64,000 bases of DNA from Pholiota molesta (GCA_014925825.1 JACGCK010000006.1:558001-622000); one strand, 5' to 3'; positions 23,178-33,662 are shown, counted from the first letter of the stretch. The notes: generated from the sequence alone by a model not told the origin. Numbers and translations are program-made.

Positions 23178-23402
23178 AGGGCTTCAAAACATTTGGAACC
23201 GTTCAATTGTTCGACTTGATTGCGATACGAGAATACCTAGGACCCCTGGAAATCCACTTAATGCATACGATCAGTTCGAGTTATCACGTTATAAGTCGTA
23301 ATTAAGGATTGTATAGTTACATGTGTCAAATGCCGATTGAAAAATGGATGCGATGATGTGCAAGCAGTCAGAAAGCCAATAGTCAAAATTCCATCCTTGA
23401 GT

Positions 23403-24381
23403 CTATTCAAAAGGGTTTGTACGTCCAGCCTAAATATAAATAAGCATGAGCATAGAGCTTGAAGCCTTTTAACACGACTTAAACTTGCCTGATTATCACC
23501 ACCTCGATCCGGGCCTTCACCACAACCACAAAGCCAGTCATGCCACCATCGAACTTCTTTAGTGTCGTTGTCCCGGTTTTCCAAAGAGGGCGTCGATGTA
23601 GAGGGTGACGAAGGCACAATTGGAGGCGGTGTTCGAGGAGGCGGTAAATTCAGGGGCTGCGGCGGCGGTGGGTTTTGTGGTTTACTTGTAGATAGTGATT
23701 TCGTATGCTGGAGGGTATTTGAAGGCGTCGAAGAGGATGTAGTCGGGAATCAGTTTCCTGCGAGTCCGCAAACGGAGAGCGCAGGGAGTCTGCTGGAGTA
23801 GCGAAGGGATTACTGGAGCTGGGTTCGTCGAATCGGAGCGAGTAGGGGATGGGGATGGGCTGTTGTTTATATGGGTCAAGGGAACGGTGTCGATGTTATC
23901 TTCCTGGGATTGGAGGGGAGCGTGTGTGCCCAAACCACCGAGAGAAGAGCCTCTCGACTTTCTGCCCGCCCATAAAGCGCTGGCGCGCCGTGATACGTCA
24001 CTGACCAACGAAGGACTTGTGGCGGCGCTGGTCGACGACCCGCGTGCAGCCTTTCTCCGTTGGCGTTCAGTTATCTCCCATCTTCTAAGATTCTGCAAAG
24101 GCTGTTTATAAGCAGCTCGATGATCTGGAGAAAAACTTGCCTCTTCAACACGTCGCGTTTCTTCTGCGTCTTCACTTATGGCGGATATGCGACTGCGTCT
24201 GGTTCGTCCGAAGGTGCTGGACTCGGGTAATTTCGCGATCCTTTCCCTTGCTGGACTCTGTGGGGGTATAGTCATCGTCGAAACGGACGAAATGAGGATG
24301 GCCGAGATCGTCTTCCTCGCTGTGGGGCGTCGAGAGTAAAGGCATTGATGACGAGCGGAGAATGACGCCCGCTGCGGGCAT
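23403..24381 (-). CDS. Conserved basidiomycete protein of unknown function
   Basis: ATG at 24381 starts MPAAGVILRSSSMPLLSTPH. The protein is largely disordered, Ser/Arg/Pro-rich, with a basic stretch (RRWEITERQRRKAARGSST) and a more ordered block RTRRKLIPDYILFDAFKYPP followed by AYEITIYK. A proline-rich linker then leads to VRWWHDWLCGCGEGPDRGGD, a Trp/Cys-rich segment, and the tail NQAGRTNPFE-stop at 23403. I believe the WLCGC and AGRTNPFE segments are conserved in agaric hypothetical proteins, but this is from memory. Two one-base contractions must be restored (about 24273 and about 23690). The last intron appears to use a GC donor (GCAAGT at about 23490). No known domain; the role is unknown. 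Confidence 0.65.
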
Positions 24382-24495
24382 GCATCTATTGACGTCTGTT
24401 GACAGTTCAAATATAGAACACAGCATCCACTCCATTAGCTACTATCACTACTACTACTACTAAGTCCACGGTAGAAAAAAATAGTATATCTGGTC

Positions 24496-25865
24496 TCAGA
24501 ACCGTACTCCGTCATTCTGCTTCCCCGAGTACATCAAGCCGTCATCAAAGTCAGAGCTCCCGTCATCTCCCAGGTAGTGCCGCAGTCCCGACGTTTTGAA
24601 GTGGTCCCTTGCAGAATGGGCGTTTGGGATTCGTCCGAAAGGTCCCGGCTGCCACCGTTCCTGGGAAGGGAGAGGATGGATTCGCGGGCAGTTTCTCGCA
24701 TGTTCATCAGGTTTTGGTGGAAGGCATTCTATAGTCTGGATTAGGATTACACTGAAAGCGCAGCATAAGCCGACTTGCCTGTTCTCTCCAATATTGGGCG
24801 CGCTTGCTTCGTTCAATTTCTCTTTGCTTTCGGTGCGCGAAATAGAGTCCAGTGAGTGTTCCAGCCATCCCTGTAAGGCTTTAGCGAGCGAAAAGTCTAG
24901 CACAAGATACAAAGCTTACCACCAATGATACCGAGGCCAACTAAAATGTATACATAAACTCCAAAATGATGGGGAGTTGCTGCGGTTTCGCCGCAACGCC
25001 TGTGGTTAAGCAATTGAACGAGTCGCACCTAGAATTTTTTTGGGTCAACCCTATCATCATGATAACTAACAACGAGATATATACTCTTTATCAGCTGAGC
25101 AGGAAGCGCCGAGCGCCTTGCTTTGTAGGCACTGCAAAGATACACTGTCGCAGTAGAGTCCAATCATGCAGTCTCCCCTAGGGACATCGTAAGTTGGAAT
25201 GCTTCAAGTACAAAGACATGTGCCTTGCCTCGATACAATATCAATAAATTCGCCGCTTGCGCCATATCCAGTATAAGCCGTATTTTCGACAGTGCATGAA
25301 CTTCCTGCTGTCTTATTTGCCCATCTACAACCTACCAAGTCAGCTCCCAGGCGCAGAGTCTAAGCAGACGTGGTCGACGCACAAACAGACGTTGTTCAAG
25401 CAAACGGAGCCGTTGACGTTGAGGCCGCGTCCGCTGGTATCGGCCAAGGATTGGTAGTTGGGAGGACCTACGCATTGATCTGGACGGCCAGGTGAGGCAT
25501 GGAACTGAAGAGAAATCTGTATCTACCGACCGTCACGGTTGAATTGACACTGTCCGCCGACTTCAACGAGTGCTTGGCAATTACTGCCTTCATCTGGGCA
25601 AACTCTCCCTGACCGCATTTGGGGGGGATGCTGGGGTCGTCTTGGGCGTATCCGAATGGAAAGTCGTCTTTGCGGCACTTCTTGAGTCGCAGACGTTTGT
25701 GGTGTCGTTGCAGAAGGTGACGGAATTGCAATCGCTCCAGAATTGATATGTGCCAGCCTGTAGCCTGCTGTTTCCTGGAGTGCAAGAGCCGCCTTTGTTT
25801 ACCGAGCCAGCGAGGATTTGAGGGATAGATGCAAATAAAATGAATGTGAGGGAGACGGGAATCAT
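24496..25865 (-). CDS. Dickkopf-N-like cysteine-rich single-pass membrane protein
   Basis: ATG at 25865 gives a signal peptide (MIPVSLTFILFASIPQILAG). The ectodomain is cysteine-rich: GGSCTPGNSRLQAGTYQFWS, CNSVTFCNDTTNVCDSRSCR, CGQGEFCPDEGSNCQALVEV, GLNVNGSVCLNNVCL, CMIGLYCDSVSLQC, and a last pair in CDSFNCLTTGVCGE. Then comes one membrane helix, GVYVYILVGLGIIGG plus MAGTLTGLYFA, a basic stop-transfer (HRKQREIERSKRAQYWREQ) and a cytoplasmic tail ending YSGKQNDGVRF. The cysteine pattern resembles the Dickkopf N-terminal domain described for fungal surface proteins. Several single-base contractions (about 25664, 25606 and 24996) split the frame. Without restoring them this looks like two or three unrelated fragments. 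The role is unknown; a surface receptor or wall-associated protein is an inference. Confidence 0.7.
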
Positions 25866-26019
25866 GGTGAGTAGAGAAACGAAGAGACGACAGGTTGCCA
25901 GGCCTGTCATCCCATTATTTATTTAGTTATTTATTTATCCTGCCAAGTCTACCGGTGCCCCCTGCATTGTAGCTGCACCGTTCCTTGGACGCGCTGCCTG
26001 CCCTTTCCCCGCGTCAGTG

Positions 26020-26117
26020 ATGTTCGGGGACATCCTCAACGCCATCTTCAGCCTTTTCTGTGGGGCCAGTGCACCTCCCCCAGAGAAACCCCAATACCAA
26101 CCAGGACCTCAATACCC

Positions 26118-26150
<33 letters not shown>

Positions 26151-27057
26151 ACAACAACAATGGCAGCATACCCCGCATGCAACGACTCCCCATGGACATG
26201 GAAAGCCTTACCAGGTGCGTACTATTTATTATCCCGATCCAAGCTTTTTTTACACTAATTTCTTCAAAGGATGCAAACCAGATCAACCAAAGTAACGACA
26301 ATATGTTTCCCTTCGCGCGCAGGCAAATGAACATGGTGACCAGATGGCGAAAGCCTTCCGAGAGAGCCACGAAGCATATTCCCGAGGCGATGGTGCACTG
26401 GCCAAGCAGTTATCCAACGAAGGCAAGGAGCACCAACGGAATATGGAGAATTGAACAAACAAGCGAGTGACTTCATTTATATTGGTAGGCTCGGATCTAT
26501 TCTAAGTTCAATGTGCTCTGGCTATTTCTGACCGCGGAAAATCTCTATTCTAGAAAACAATAAAGTGCGGATCCATCCACATTATGGGTTCTGAATATCT
26601 TATTGACTAAGCACAGGACAGTAAACCAGGAGAAATCGACTTACATGGACTCTACGTCAAGGAGGCCATATCTCGCGCCGACCAAGCTATCCAATCGGCC
26701 AAGCTCCGTGGCGAATCCCAATTGAATCTCATCGTTGGTCAGTACCCATGAACAAGTTGGCGATAGACACGCCCTCTGAATTCTTAATAGGCAAAGGACT
26801 ACACTCTTCTGGAGGTATTGCCAAGATAAAGCCTGCTATTGATGACCTTATCCAGAAGTATGTACTTCTTGTCTGATGTCATACAAAACACCTCGTGCTA
26901 ATCTATCTCTAGACACCAATTGACTGCGGAGTTGGATCCTAACAATTCAGGCGTCCTCATTGTGTACCTCCAGCCTGCTCCGGGCCAAAGAGGCATTGGG
27001 GCTGACGAAATCTCTCGCCGCTTGGAGCGGAATGAAGAAGGGTGTACCATCATGTAA
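26020..27057 (+). CDS. Smr-domain protein with DUF1771 and poly-Gln tract
   Basis: ATG at 26020 starts MFGDILNAIFSLFCGAS. A Gln-rich segment (about 15 Gln) follows. The DUF1771 helical region includes AFRESHEAYSRGDGALAKQL and NEGKEHQRNMEKLNKQAS. The Smr domain reads IDLHGLYVKEAISRADQAIQ, then LIVGKGLHSSGGIAKIKPAI. It ends GVLIVYLQPAPGQRGIGADE and a short tail to the stop at 27057. Smr domains with the LDLHG and GKG motifs are nucleases or nucleic-acid binders; fungal relatives such as the Cue2/N4BP2 group act on mRNA during ribosome-collision quality control, though this short form (DUF1771 + Smr) is less studied. One A must be restored at about 26450. It is divergently transcribed from the Dickkopf-like gene across about 150 bp. 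Confidence 0.88.
26118..26162 (+). repeat. CAG/CAA trinucleotide tract (poly-Gln)
   Basis: A run of CAG and CAA codons inside the Smr-domain gene encodes about 15 consecutive glutamines. Such tracts vary in length between strains. Being in frame, it would change only the linker length. Confidence 0.85.
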
Positions 27058-27280
27058 TCTACTTGTACACACTGGCCGTCCTGTTGTTGTACCCTGTTGT
27101 ACCATGGCTCTTCCGAGTCTGAGATTCCAATGTAACATCAAGGACACCTACTGAGTCCATGATTCCCAAGTTGACAATTACACAATTGCGAGGAAAGGAA
27201 AAGAATATTTTATTCATTTTATGTATTTTGCAAGATCTTGGTAGAGAAGAAGCATAGGAAGGAAACTAGAGGGTCGGTGA

Positions 27281-28315
27281 TCAAATCTCAAGACCAACAA
27301 GAACAAAGGCTGGATCTACTTTGAATGGTGGTTTGGTAACTACGGTGCCCCCAACGTACATGAGCGAATGAAGGAGACCCCCAAGATTGGGAGAGGATCG
27401 TTCCAAGACGATAACAAGGGCGCTGCATCCCAGGCTCTCATCGGCTAGATCGAGTAAAGCGACAATACTAAATGGACCTGAGTGATATGCATCAAATGTC
27501 GAAGACATGAATACTCACCTCTCACGTAGACTAACGGAAGCGGCACTCTTTCCGTCAACATAGAGCGTTTTAGGAGTCCCCGGTAAATCAAGGACTATGC
27601 CGTCAAAGTCAGCACCGAGGTTAGGCGCAGAGATCGAGACGTTCTTTGCGTGGGGGAGTGCCGAGAGGCCTTGCTGGGGGAAAACGGTCATCAAGAAATC
27701 TAGTGCATCGTTCTTCTGCGCTAGGTCCATGAAGGAGGTTCCGCTATGTCCACTATAGTCGCTAGAGTCATCAGGGGTCAACGGTGGGGTTGAAATGATC
27801 GAGCTGCTTCTGCTGGGTATGTTTCTGGGGGAGGTAGCCAGACAAGAAATGGGAGGAGAGACGGAGGATTTGGAAGAATTGGAGTCTGTGTCGCTGCGGT
27901 TAGAGAGCAACGACGGACGGGGTGAGAAGTCGGTATATTGGTAGGGGGAAGAAGACGCCAGACTGCCTGTCACACAGTCCGACGACCCTCGGTCTGGAGG
28001 GCATTTTGCTTTAGGGGCGTCAAAAGCGCCACTGCAAGGACAAAAAAGATTACCGAGTGAACGGGAAAAATAAAGATTATATTATACACACCCCAGGCCC
28101 TCCAGAGAAGGTAGTGGAATAGTAGTACATGTCCTCGGTGCCCTGAAGGTGGCACACTGCAAGCACACTAGGCTCATTGTCGAAGGTGAAAGCCCCATCT
28201 CCAACGGTTTGACGACCGTTGCTGATACGGAGCGGTCAGCAGCGGGTTATTGGGACGAGACGAGTGGGACGTACGTGGGGCAAAGACTAGATTTCTGATT
28301 CGATATATTGGACAT
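27281..28315 (-). CDS. Ornithine decarboxylase antizyme, needs +1 frameshift
   Basis: Inhibits ornithine decarboxylase and directs it to the proteasome, closing the polyamine feedback loop. ORF0 starts at ATG 28315 (MSNISNQKSSLCPTNGRQ, then DNEPSVLAVCHLQGTEDMYY, YYSTTFSGGPG) and ends WRF-stop at 28020-28022. Skipping one T after the TTT codon opens the main frame: DAPKAKCPPDRGSSDCVTGS, ..., LDFLMTVFPQQGLSALPHAK, DLPGTPKTLYVDGKSAASVS, IVALLDLADESLGCSALVIV, and finally KPPFKVDPAFVLVGLEI-stop at 27281. The junction GGPGWRF-DAP parallels the GP-LWCS-DAP junction of animal antizymes. An intron ends immediately before the shift site. High polyamine levels should raise frameshifting and so antizyme output. 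The direction of the break (a base to skip) is opposite to the assembly indels elsewhere. Confidence 0.9.
28016..28025 (-). promoter_or_regulatory. Antizyme +1 programmed ribosomal frameshift site (TTT TGA C)
   Basis: On the minus strand ORF0 reads TGG CGC TTT TGA. Slipping one base forward gives TTT-(T)-GAC GCC CCT AAA, the conserved antizyme continuation. The in-frame TGA directly after the slip codon is the hallmark of antizyme frameshifting. The intron acceptor TTGCAG lies only 9 bp upstream of the stop, so the site exists only in spliced mRNA. Confidence 0.85.
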
Positions 28316-28686
28316 TTTCGATAACAACATAAGCTGCCAACTTGGTAGATTCGACGGGGTGAATGCTGAGCTTGGTGTGAGCGAGTGGTGAGGACCAGAG
28401 CCACGACCACTCCACTCAGAATCGATGAGACACCCATGACTAAGCACGCGGCATTCCCCGGAAACTTTCGACCCTCCTCCGCTGCACCGAGCTCATCGTC
28501 GTACTACACAGCGCCCCCCACTCGGTCAGTATCCATTCTTCTGTCGTCCTAGCGTGCGTCCCATCCATCCCAGCGCGTCCGATGCTGTCCAGGCGCACCG
28601 TGCACGAACGATTGGGATGGATGCGTACATTTCACTTTGGATGACCTTTGCTGACCTTCTCCCCAGCCAACACTTATCTCATCAAC
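28316..28686. promoter_or_regulatory. Divergent promoter of antizyme and RPS2; probable 5'-UTR intron of RPS2
   Basis: About 370 bp lie between the antizyme ATG (minus) and the RPS2 ATG (plus). Just upstream of RPS2 there is a plausible leader intron: a GTCAGTATCC-like donor near 28524, branch-like TTGCTGACC and acceptor CTCCCCAG at about 28667, 20 bp before the ATG. The splice calls are by eye only. Confidence 0.45.
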
Positions 28687-29569
28687 ATGGCCGACGCTGC
28701 ACGAGGACGCGGAGGATTTGGACGTGGAAGGGGTGATCGCGGCCGTGGCCGCAGGGTCCCCGTCGCGGAGGACGCAAGGACGAGGAGAAGGAATGGTGAG
28801 TAGCCCATACCCCTCGCTTCTGCGTGGGCACGCTCACCATTAATTCCAGGGTCCCCGTCACCAAGTTGGGCCGTTTGGTAAAGGATGGCAAGATCAAGTC
28901 GATGGAGGAGATCTACCTCTTCTCCCTCCCCGTCAAGGAGTATCAGATCATCGATTTCTTCCTGCCCAAGCTCAAGGATGAGGTCATGAAGATCATGCCC
29001 GTGCAGAAGCAAACCCGTGCCGGTCAGCGCACTCGTTTCAAGGCCTTCGTCGCCATCGGCGATGGTGAGGGCCACGTCGGTCTTGGAGTCAAGTGCGCCA
29101 AGGAAGTCGCCACCGCCATCCGTGGCGCTATCATCCTCGCCAAGCTCTCTGTCATCCCCGTCCGAAGAGGTTACTGGGGTGCTGCTCTCGGTGAGCCCCA
29201 CACCGTCCCTTCAAAAGTCAGCGGCAAGGTTGGCTCCGTCATGTGCCGCCTCATCCCCGCCCCCCGAGGAACTGGTATCGTTGCTGCCCCGCTTCCAAGC
29301 GCCTGCTACAGCTTGCTGGTGTTGAGGATTGCTACACACAATCCAAGGGCTCTACCGCCACCATGGGTAACTTCTTGAAAGCCACTTTCGCTGCTGTAAG
29401 TGCTTGCATATATTTTATCTTCTGCCGTTGCTAATTTCCTAATGTCATCTAGATCACCAAAACTTATGCTTTCCTTACCCCCGATCTGTGGCGCGAGATC
29501 CCTGTATCAAAATTCCCCTACGACGAACACAGTGCTCATCTCCAACTCGCCGGAAAGAAGGTGTACTAG
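28687..29569 (+). CDS. RPS2: 40S ribosomal protein S2 (uS5)
   Basis: Component of the small ribosomal subunit at the mRNA entry and decoding region. The N-terminus is the RGG-rich tail ([20 protein letters not shown]). The S5 N-terminal double-stranded RNA-binding domain follows: [99 protein letters not shown], and the S5 C-terminal domain [49 protein letters not shown], ending [13 protein letters not shown] at 29569. Two single-base contractions break the frame, in the GGG run at 28754-28756 and the CCCC run at 29287-29290. As the gene is essential and otherwise perfectly conserved, these are almost certainly sequence errors. Two introns are seen (after about 28795 and 29395). Confidence 0.96.
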
Positions 29570-29841
29570 ATACTTTTCTTTCATTTTCGACATGTGTGTT
29601 TTCGGCTAGCTTCAATTCATTACGTTTTGATCTCTTGTAATATATCTTGAGACGCGAAAACGCGTTGAGCGTGTCTGTATACTTTGGTGTTGTTGGTCCA
29701 AGTTTGGATTCTCTTCCGACGTCGTCTGCTATGCTCCCCTGCTGACATCCGTCTCTCGTCTTCTACGGCGAATCTCTGGTTCTACTTGAGTTTACAAGTG
29801 TCATTCTGTCTTCTGGGTGGTATCTTCTGGTCTGGACCCTT

Positions 29842-31614
29842 ATGCCGACACGTTCTAGTGCAAGCTTCTTGACTCTGGCCTATCCTGTGTCGATACACCA
29901 TTCGAGATCTTCGTGCATTTCCCCTGGTAACTTGGATCTCTCAGAACAAACACCTCGTCCTCGCGATTCTTTCAACCCATCGCCCGGTATGAATTATCAA
30001 AAATATGCATATACCCAAGATCAACCCTCGTTAACTCGGTGAAAATTGCATCGCTACGTACGGCTGAATGTTTCTAATCTTCACGATAGGGAAAGACCCG
30101 TGTCGTTCTGTCCTAACCTAACGCCTAGCGATCAGCAACGCAACGTTCAAAATACACCACGTATGCGCCGATTTTCAGAGTGCTTGGATGGATCGAGCCA
30201 TCAAGCATACGCTTGTCCCAGCCGAAATCACCAGCTGGATGTTAGCAGAACAGTGAATAGCGATCTTGCACAAAGCACCCGACGACCACCTCCTATGAAG
30301 CATCGTCAGTCATGGCGCTATGGTACTGATTTTGGACTAAGCGGACGAACTGGCGATCGAGCGTTTGAAAGCGGAGATGACAACGAGTGTTCGAGCCCTG
30401 AAAGTCTACAGTCTACCCACTTGGCGAACTATGCGGCGAGTATCTCAGAGGATGGTCTTTCTTCTCTCTACGAGTGCACGGCTTCGGATTTCCCCAAACC
30501 CCCTCCCATGGCTAGTCCGGTTATCCGCAGAATGCGCAGCTCGCCGTGGTTCATGGACGAGACTGGCGATCATAATCTGCAAGGTTTATCTGACCAGCAA
30601 TGGAAAGTGAGGGCGACCTTGGATGAAACTTTCAATCGCGCGTTGGGAGACAGAGCTAGAGCTGCTGCTGCTTCTCAAAACGAACTCTCGAGCAACAGCA
30701 GTCTTGGAAATGTTTCTGGTTCATGGCTGGAAGAGCCCTTCAGACACCGCTTACCTATCAATTCTAGGTCGACACCGGATAGATTGGACTCGGCGGGAAG
30801 AACTCGCTCACAAAAAAGCCTACCTGCCAGCGTTTCTGAGAATCCCCGTAGACTGGCTTTCGAATCTCCGTGGTCAAATATGTATCAGAGACCAAACACG
30901 CCTTTGCATCAGTCCAAGTTTACGCCATCCAGTGTTTCCAAAAATTCGCCCGCAGAGGAACATCCGCGCCCCATGGGTCGCTTACCACGTATCATCCGAA
31001 AAGTGGCCAGCATGAGGTCGGAAGCTGCCCAGAAGAGCGAACTTCCTGCCTATCAACAAATACATGGAAACGTTGGGCGAAAGTCTATTCCTAAGGCTCG
31101 TTCATTCCGCTCAATATTGCAAACCGCTGAAGCCGATCGCGCTCGTGAACGAGCGAACGCTGGCGGAGAATGGCATCGACCTTCGAGTTGGGTGCTAGGA
31201 AATTCCCCCCAGATGGTGGACGGCCCTGCACATTCGATATCCTACTCAAAGTTCTCGAGTGACCAAGACAGAAACACGTCGCGACATCAACACTTGTCAG
31301 TTCCACTACCCAAAACTGTTACGGGAGCAACTGGCAGGGAAAGACGTAGCTCTGGAAGTGGAGGTGTCCTGGGGGCCCCGTTTCTGCATCGCCCATTCGG
31401 AAACCACGATTCAAAGAAAGGGCATACGCGCGTGCAAGAACAATGCGAAGGTCAAGATTCCTTCATGAATATTACTCCAGATAGAGCGCATCGGGATTCC
31501 AAAATAGGTGGCAAAAGAGAACGGATGAAGGACTTTCTCGCAAGAGCGAGCACTGGCATGTTCGGGTGGGGAAAGCAGCGCGCGAGTCGAAATTCTTCTT
31601 CCACGAGGCAATAG
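29842..31614 (+). CDS. Ser/Arg-rich disordered protein of unknown function
   Basis: ATG at 29842 starts MPTRSSASFLTLAYPVSIHH. A small intron (GTGAAA..TCTAATC..GATAG, 30042-30090) removes an in-frame stop and joins SLTR to ERPVSFCPNLTPSDQQRNVQ. The roughly 570-residue product is low in predicted structure and rich in Ser, Arg and Pro, with short phrases such as RRMRSSPWFMDETGD, PMGRLPRIIRKVASMRSE and ARSFRSILQTAEADRARERA. The C-terminus is basic with an aromatic patch (DFLARASTGMFGWGKQRASR, stop at 31614). I recognise no domain. The PRIIRKVASMRS and RSFRSIL stretches look like short linear motifs. It may be phosphorylated and regulatory, but this is a guess from composition. Confidence 0.65.
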
Positions 31615-31862
31615 AGAGTTTGAGTCATCGTTGATAATGAATAAAACCTTTTCTGTGTGTATCATCTGATGCGAAAATTTTGCAAAAATCTCGTATAATA
31701 CTTGAAGGTGTAATGTTGATAGCACAGGTTGTTGAGATGGTTTGCTCTAGTTTTTCAAAGGATATCTGTATTGTGTGAATAGGGGGTGGTGTAGATTAAT
31801 GCAGCTATAAATAAATACACTCCTACAAAAAGTAGAATCAAGGGGTTCGCTTTGCGGTGGAT

Positions 31863-32492
31863 CTACAGGTGGAGTCCCTGATGGAGGCGCTCCGTTTTTG
31901 GTGACTGGACTCTCCGCAGGTGCTTCTCTATTTTGAGCTCTGCTTCTAGTCGTTCCCGTGCTCGCCAGACCTTGGATTGCAGATAATGTGAGTGGTAGGA
32001 TTGCACCTGCTTTCCTGTGGCGGGCTTAGCTGGCGGTGGTGGAGGCGAATTGATCTTAAATAGGTGTTCGTAGTTCTTGATTTGGATGCCAATATCAGAG
32101 ATGAACGGATATATACATTGTAGGTACTCACCTTCATGACTTGTTCCATGGCATCGTCTCGTTTGACGTTCAATATCAGCTGCGCCTCATCCACCGTCAT
32201 CCGATGTGACCGTGTTAATTGATCCGTTGGAGAGCCCGAGGTGGCATGTCCTACACCAGCCGCATCACTTCCCATAGCAGCAGGAGAAGACTTTGCATCT
32301 AGAAAAAAGGATGGTCAGGAGATGGAGCATGCAGCATGGCTGCTCACGCACTCTTCACCGCTTGCCGGCCGGCCTCGAAAAAGGCTTTGCCCAGGATCCT
32401 GGTGCCGGTGACAAAGATTTGGACAAGAACCTTGGAGAAGCCTAGAGAGAGGTGAGTCTGGTGCGGGGAAGAGACTTTGAGAGACGGACCAT
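31863..32492 (-). CDS. Mitochondrial import motor subunit Pam16/Tim16
   Basis: Inner-membrane-associated J-like protein that holds Pam18 at the TIM23 translocon and controls mtHsp70. After a first exon at the ATG (32492) and a short intron, the conserved start reads SKVLVQIFVTGTRILGKAFF followed by EAGRQAVK. The degenerate J domain follows: RSHRMTVDEAQLILNVKRDD, AMEQVMK, then YEHLFKINSPPPPPAKP and SHYLQSKVWRARERLEAELK. As expected for Pam16 there is no HPD motif. The exact junction of exon 1 is unclear because the frame fits only with a weak donor or one restored G. The stop at 31863 follows the uninterrupted frame; restoring one base near 31922 would give a longer, more Pro/Ala-rich tail. 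It is divergent from RPA43 over 98 bp. Confidence 0.87.
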
Positions 32493-32590
32493 GGTGGGAT
32501 GGGACAGGGAGATGGGCGAAACTTGAAAATGCGGTACGGGGACGGCCACGTGATCGTCTCCAAAATTTGAGCTCTTTCCCGACCACGACA

Positions 32591-33662
32591 ATGAAACGCA
32601 AGGACACCTTCCCCACCCAGCCCCAAGCAAAAAAGCTCAAGACGCACACCCCTCAGATGCGGAATTCCAGGTCGTCAGGGCCGCCCTCACCCTCTCGTGC
32701 CCCCCGTTTTCGCCGCAAACCCGCGCGCAGGCATCGAAGAAATGCTCGACTCCATGATTATGAGGTAAATACTATCATTGGCCTATCGAGCATTCGACAC
32801 GAATAGAATGAAGATTGCATTCTTTACCCCAGATATATTTCCTCTCTGCAGGGAGTCGTGCTCTCACATTCCAATCTGGTCTTTACCGAAAAGGAAGCAC
32901 TCATTCAGAGAGACTGTCCGTTTTTGATCTGCAAAACTGCCTTTGATGCTACAGTATGGAGTCCTCGAGTAGGATTCAAACTTTGCAAGTCTCCTTTTCG
33001 TCATTTGATTACACTCATACTCATACTTGGTATTATAGCGGGCAAAGTTAACTTGTGCTCACCAGATCATATTTCTCTCCTCGTACACCGCACATTCAAC
33101 GTCTCAATACCTCGGAATCATATCCCTACGGACAATTGGGAGTTTGAATATGGTCCGGCGGAAAACGACCCACAATTGGAGCTGTAGTATGATGATGAAG
33201 ACAAACCGGAAAATGAGAAGGAGAATGACCATCAGGGTGGAGGAAAATGGGTGCATAAAGTAACTGGAGATGTTCTGGGAGGCTCGGCAGGGCTATTGGA
33301 ATTCACGGTCATTGGGTAGTTGCACAGTTTCTTCTTTCTATCTGGAGTATATACTGAAAACAAAAATAGTTGACCGTAGCGAATGAGATGTTGTCTCTCC
33401 TTGGTTCCCTGCAACCTGATCCCTTTTCGCCTCGTCATATTGTCAATCAACAACCAGAAAAAAAAGATGAAGATGAAGAAAGTTCTGCGTCAGACGAAGA
33501 TGATCAAGATGAGGCAACAGATGCTGAATCTGGGTTGGAGGAGGAGGAGGAGGAAGAGGAGGATGATAGCGATATGGATACATTCAGGCGTTAGGAAAAC
33601 GGAAAGACATAGAGGATGCGAAAGAAAAGAGCGTACCTGGAAAGAAGAGAAAACATTCCTAG
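32591..33662 (+). CDS. DNA-directed RNA polymerase I subunit RPA43
   Basis: Stalk subunit of RNA polymerase I, needed for contact with Rrn3 and so for rDNA transcription. N-terminus MKRKDTFPTQPQAKKLKTHT. After restoring one C in the CCCC run at 32649-32652 it continues SDAEFQVVRAALTLSCPPVF, GIEEMLDSMIM. The OB-fold region reads GVVLSHSNLVFTEKEALIQR, TAFDATVWSPRVGFKL, GKVNLCSPDHISLLVHRTFN, VSIPRNHIPTDNWEFEYGPA, KWVHKVTGDVLGGSAGLLEF, TVANEMLSLLGSLQPDPFSP. The tail is acidic (Glu-rich) then basic, ending GKKRKHS-stop at 33662 after one restored T. Oddities: an in-frame TAG at 33185-33187 between conserved segments, and a probable GC-donor intron (GCAAGT at about 32988). The start of the BTB gene is only 50 bp beyond. 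Confidence 0.9.

Noticed and set aside
26014..26370. Minus-strand frame with a poly-Leu run over the CAG tract
   Set aside because: It is the antisense shadow of the poly-Gln tract in the Smr-domain gene. The run of leucines is not a membrane protein.
28020..28022. Antizyme gene as a pseudogene or assembly error
   Set aside because: The break requires skipping a base at a TGA directly after a slip codon with conserved antizyme context on both sides; all suspected errors in this window require adding a base.
28674..29201. 175-codon minus-strand frame opposite RPS2
   Set aside because: Mirror of the highly biased codon usage of the ribosomal protein gene; no similarity to anything recognisable.
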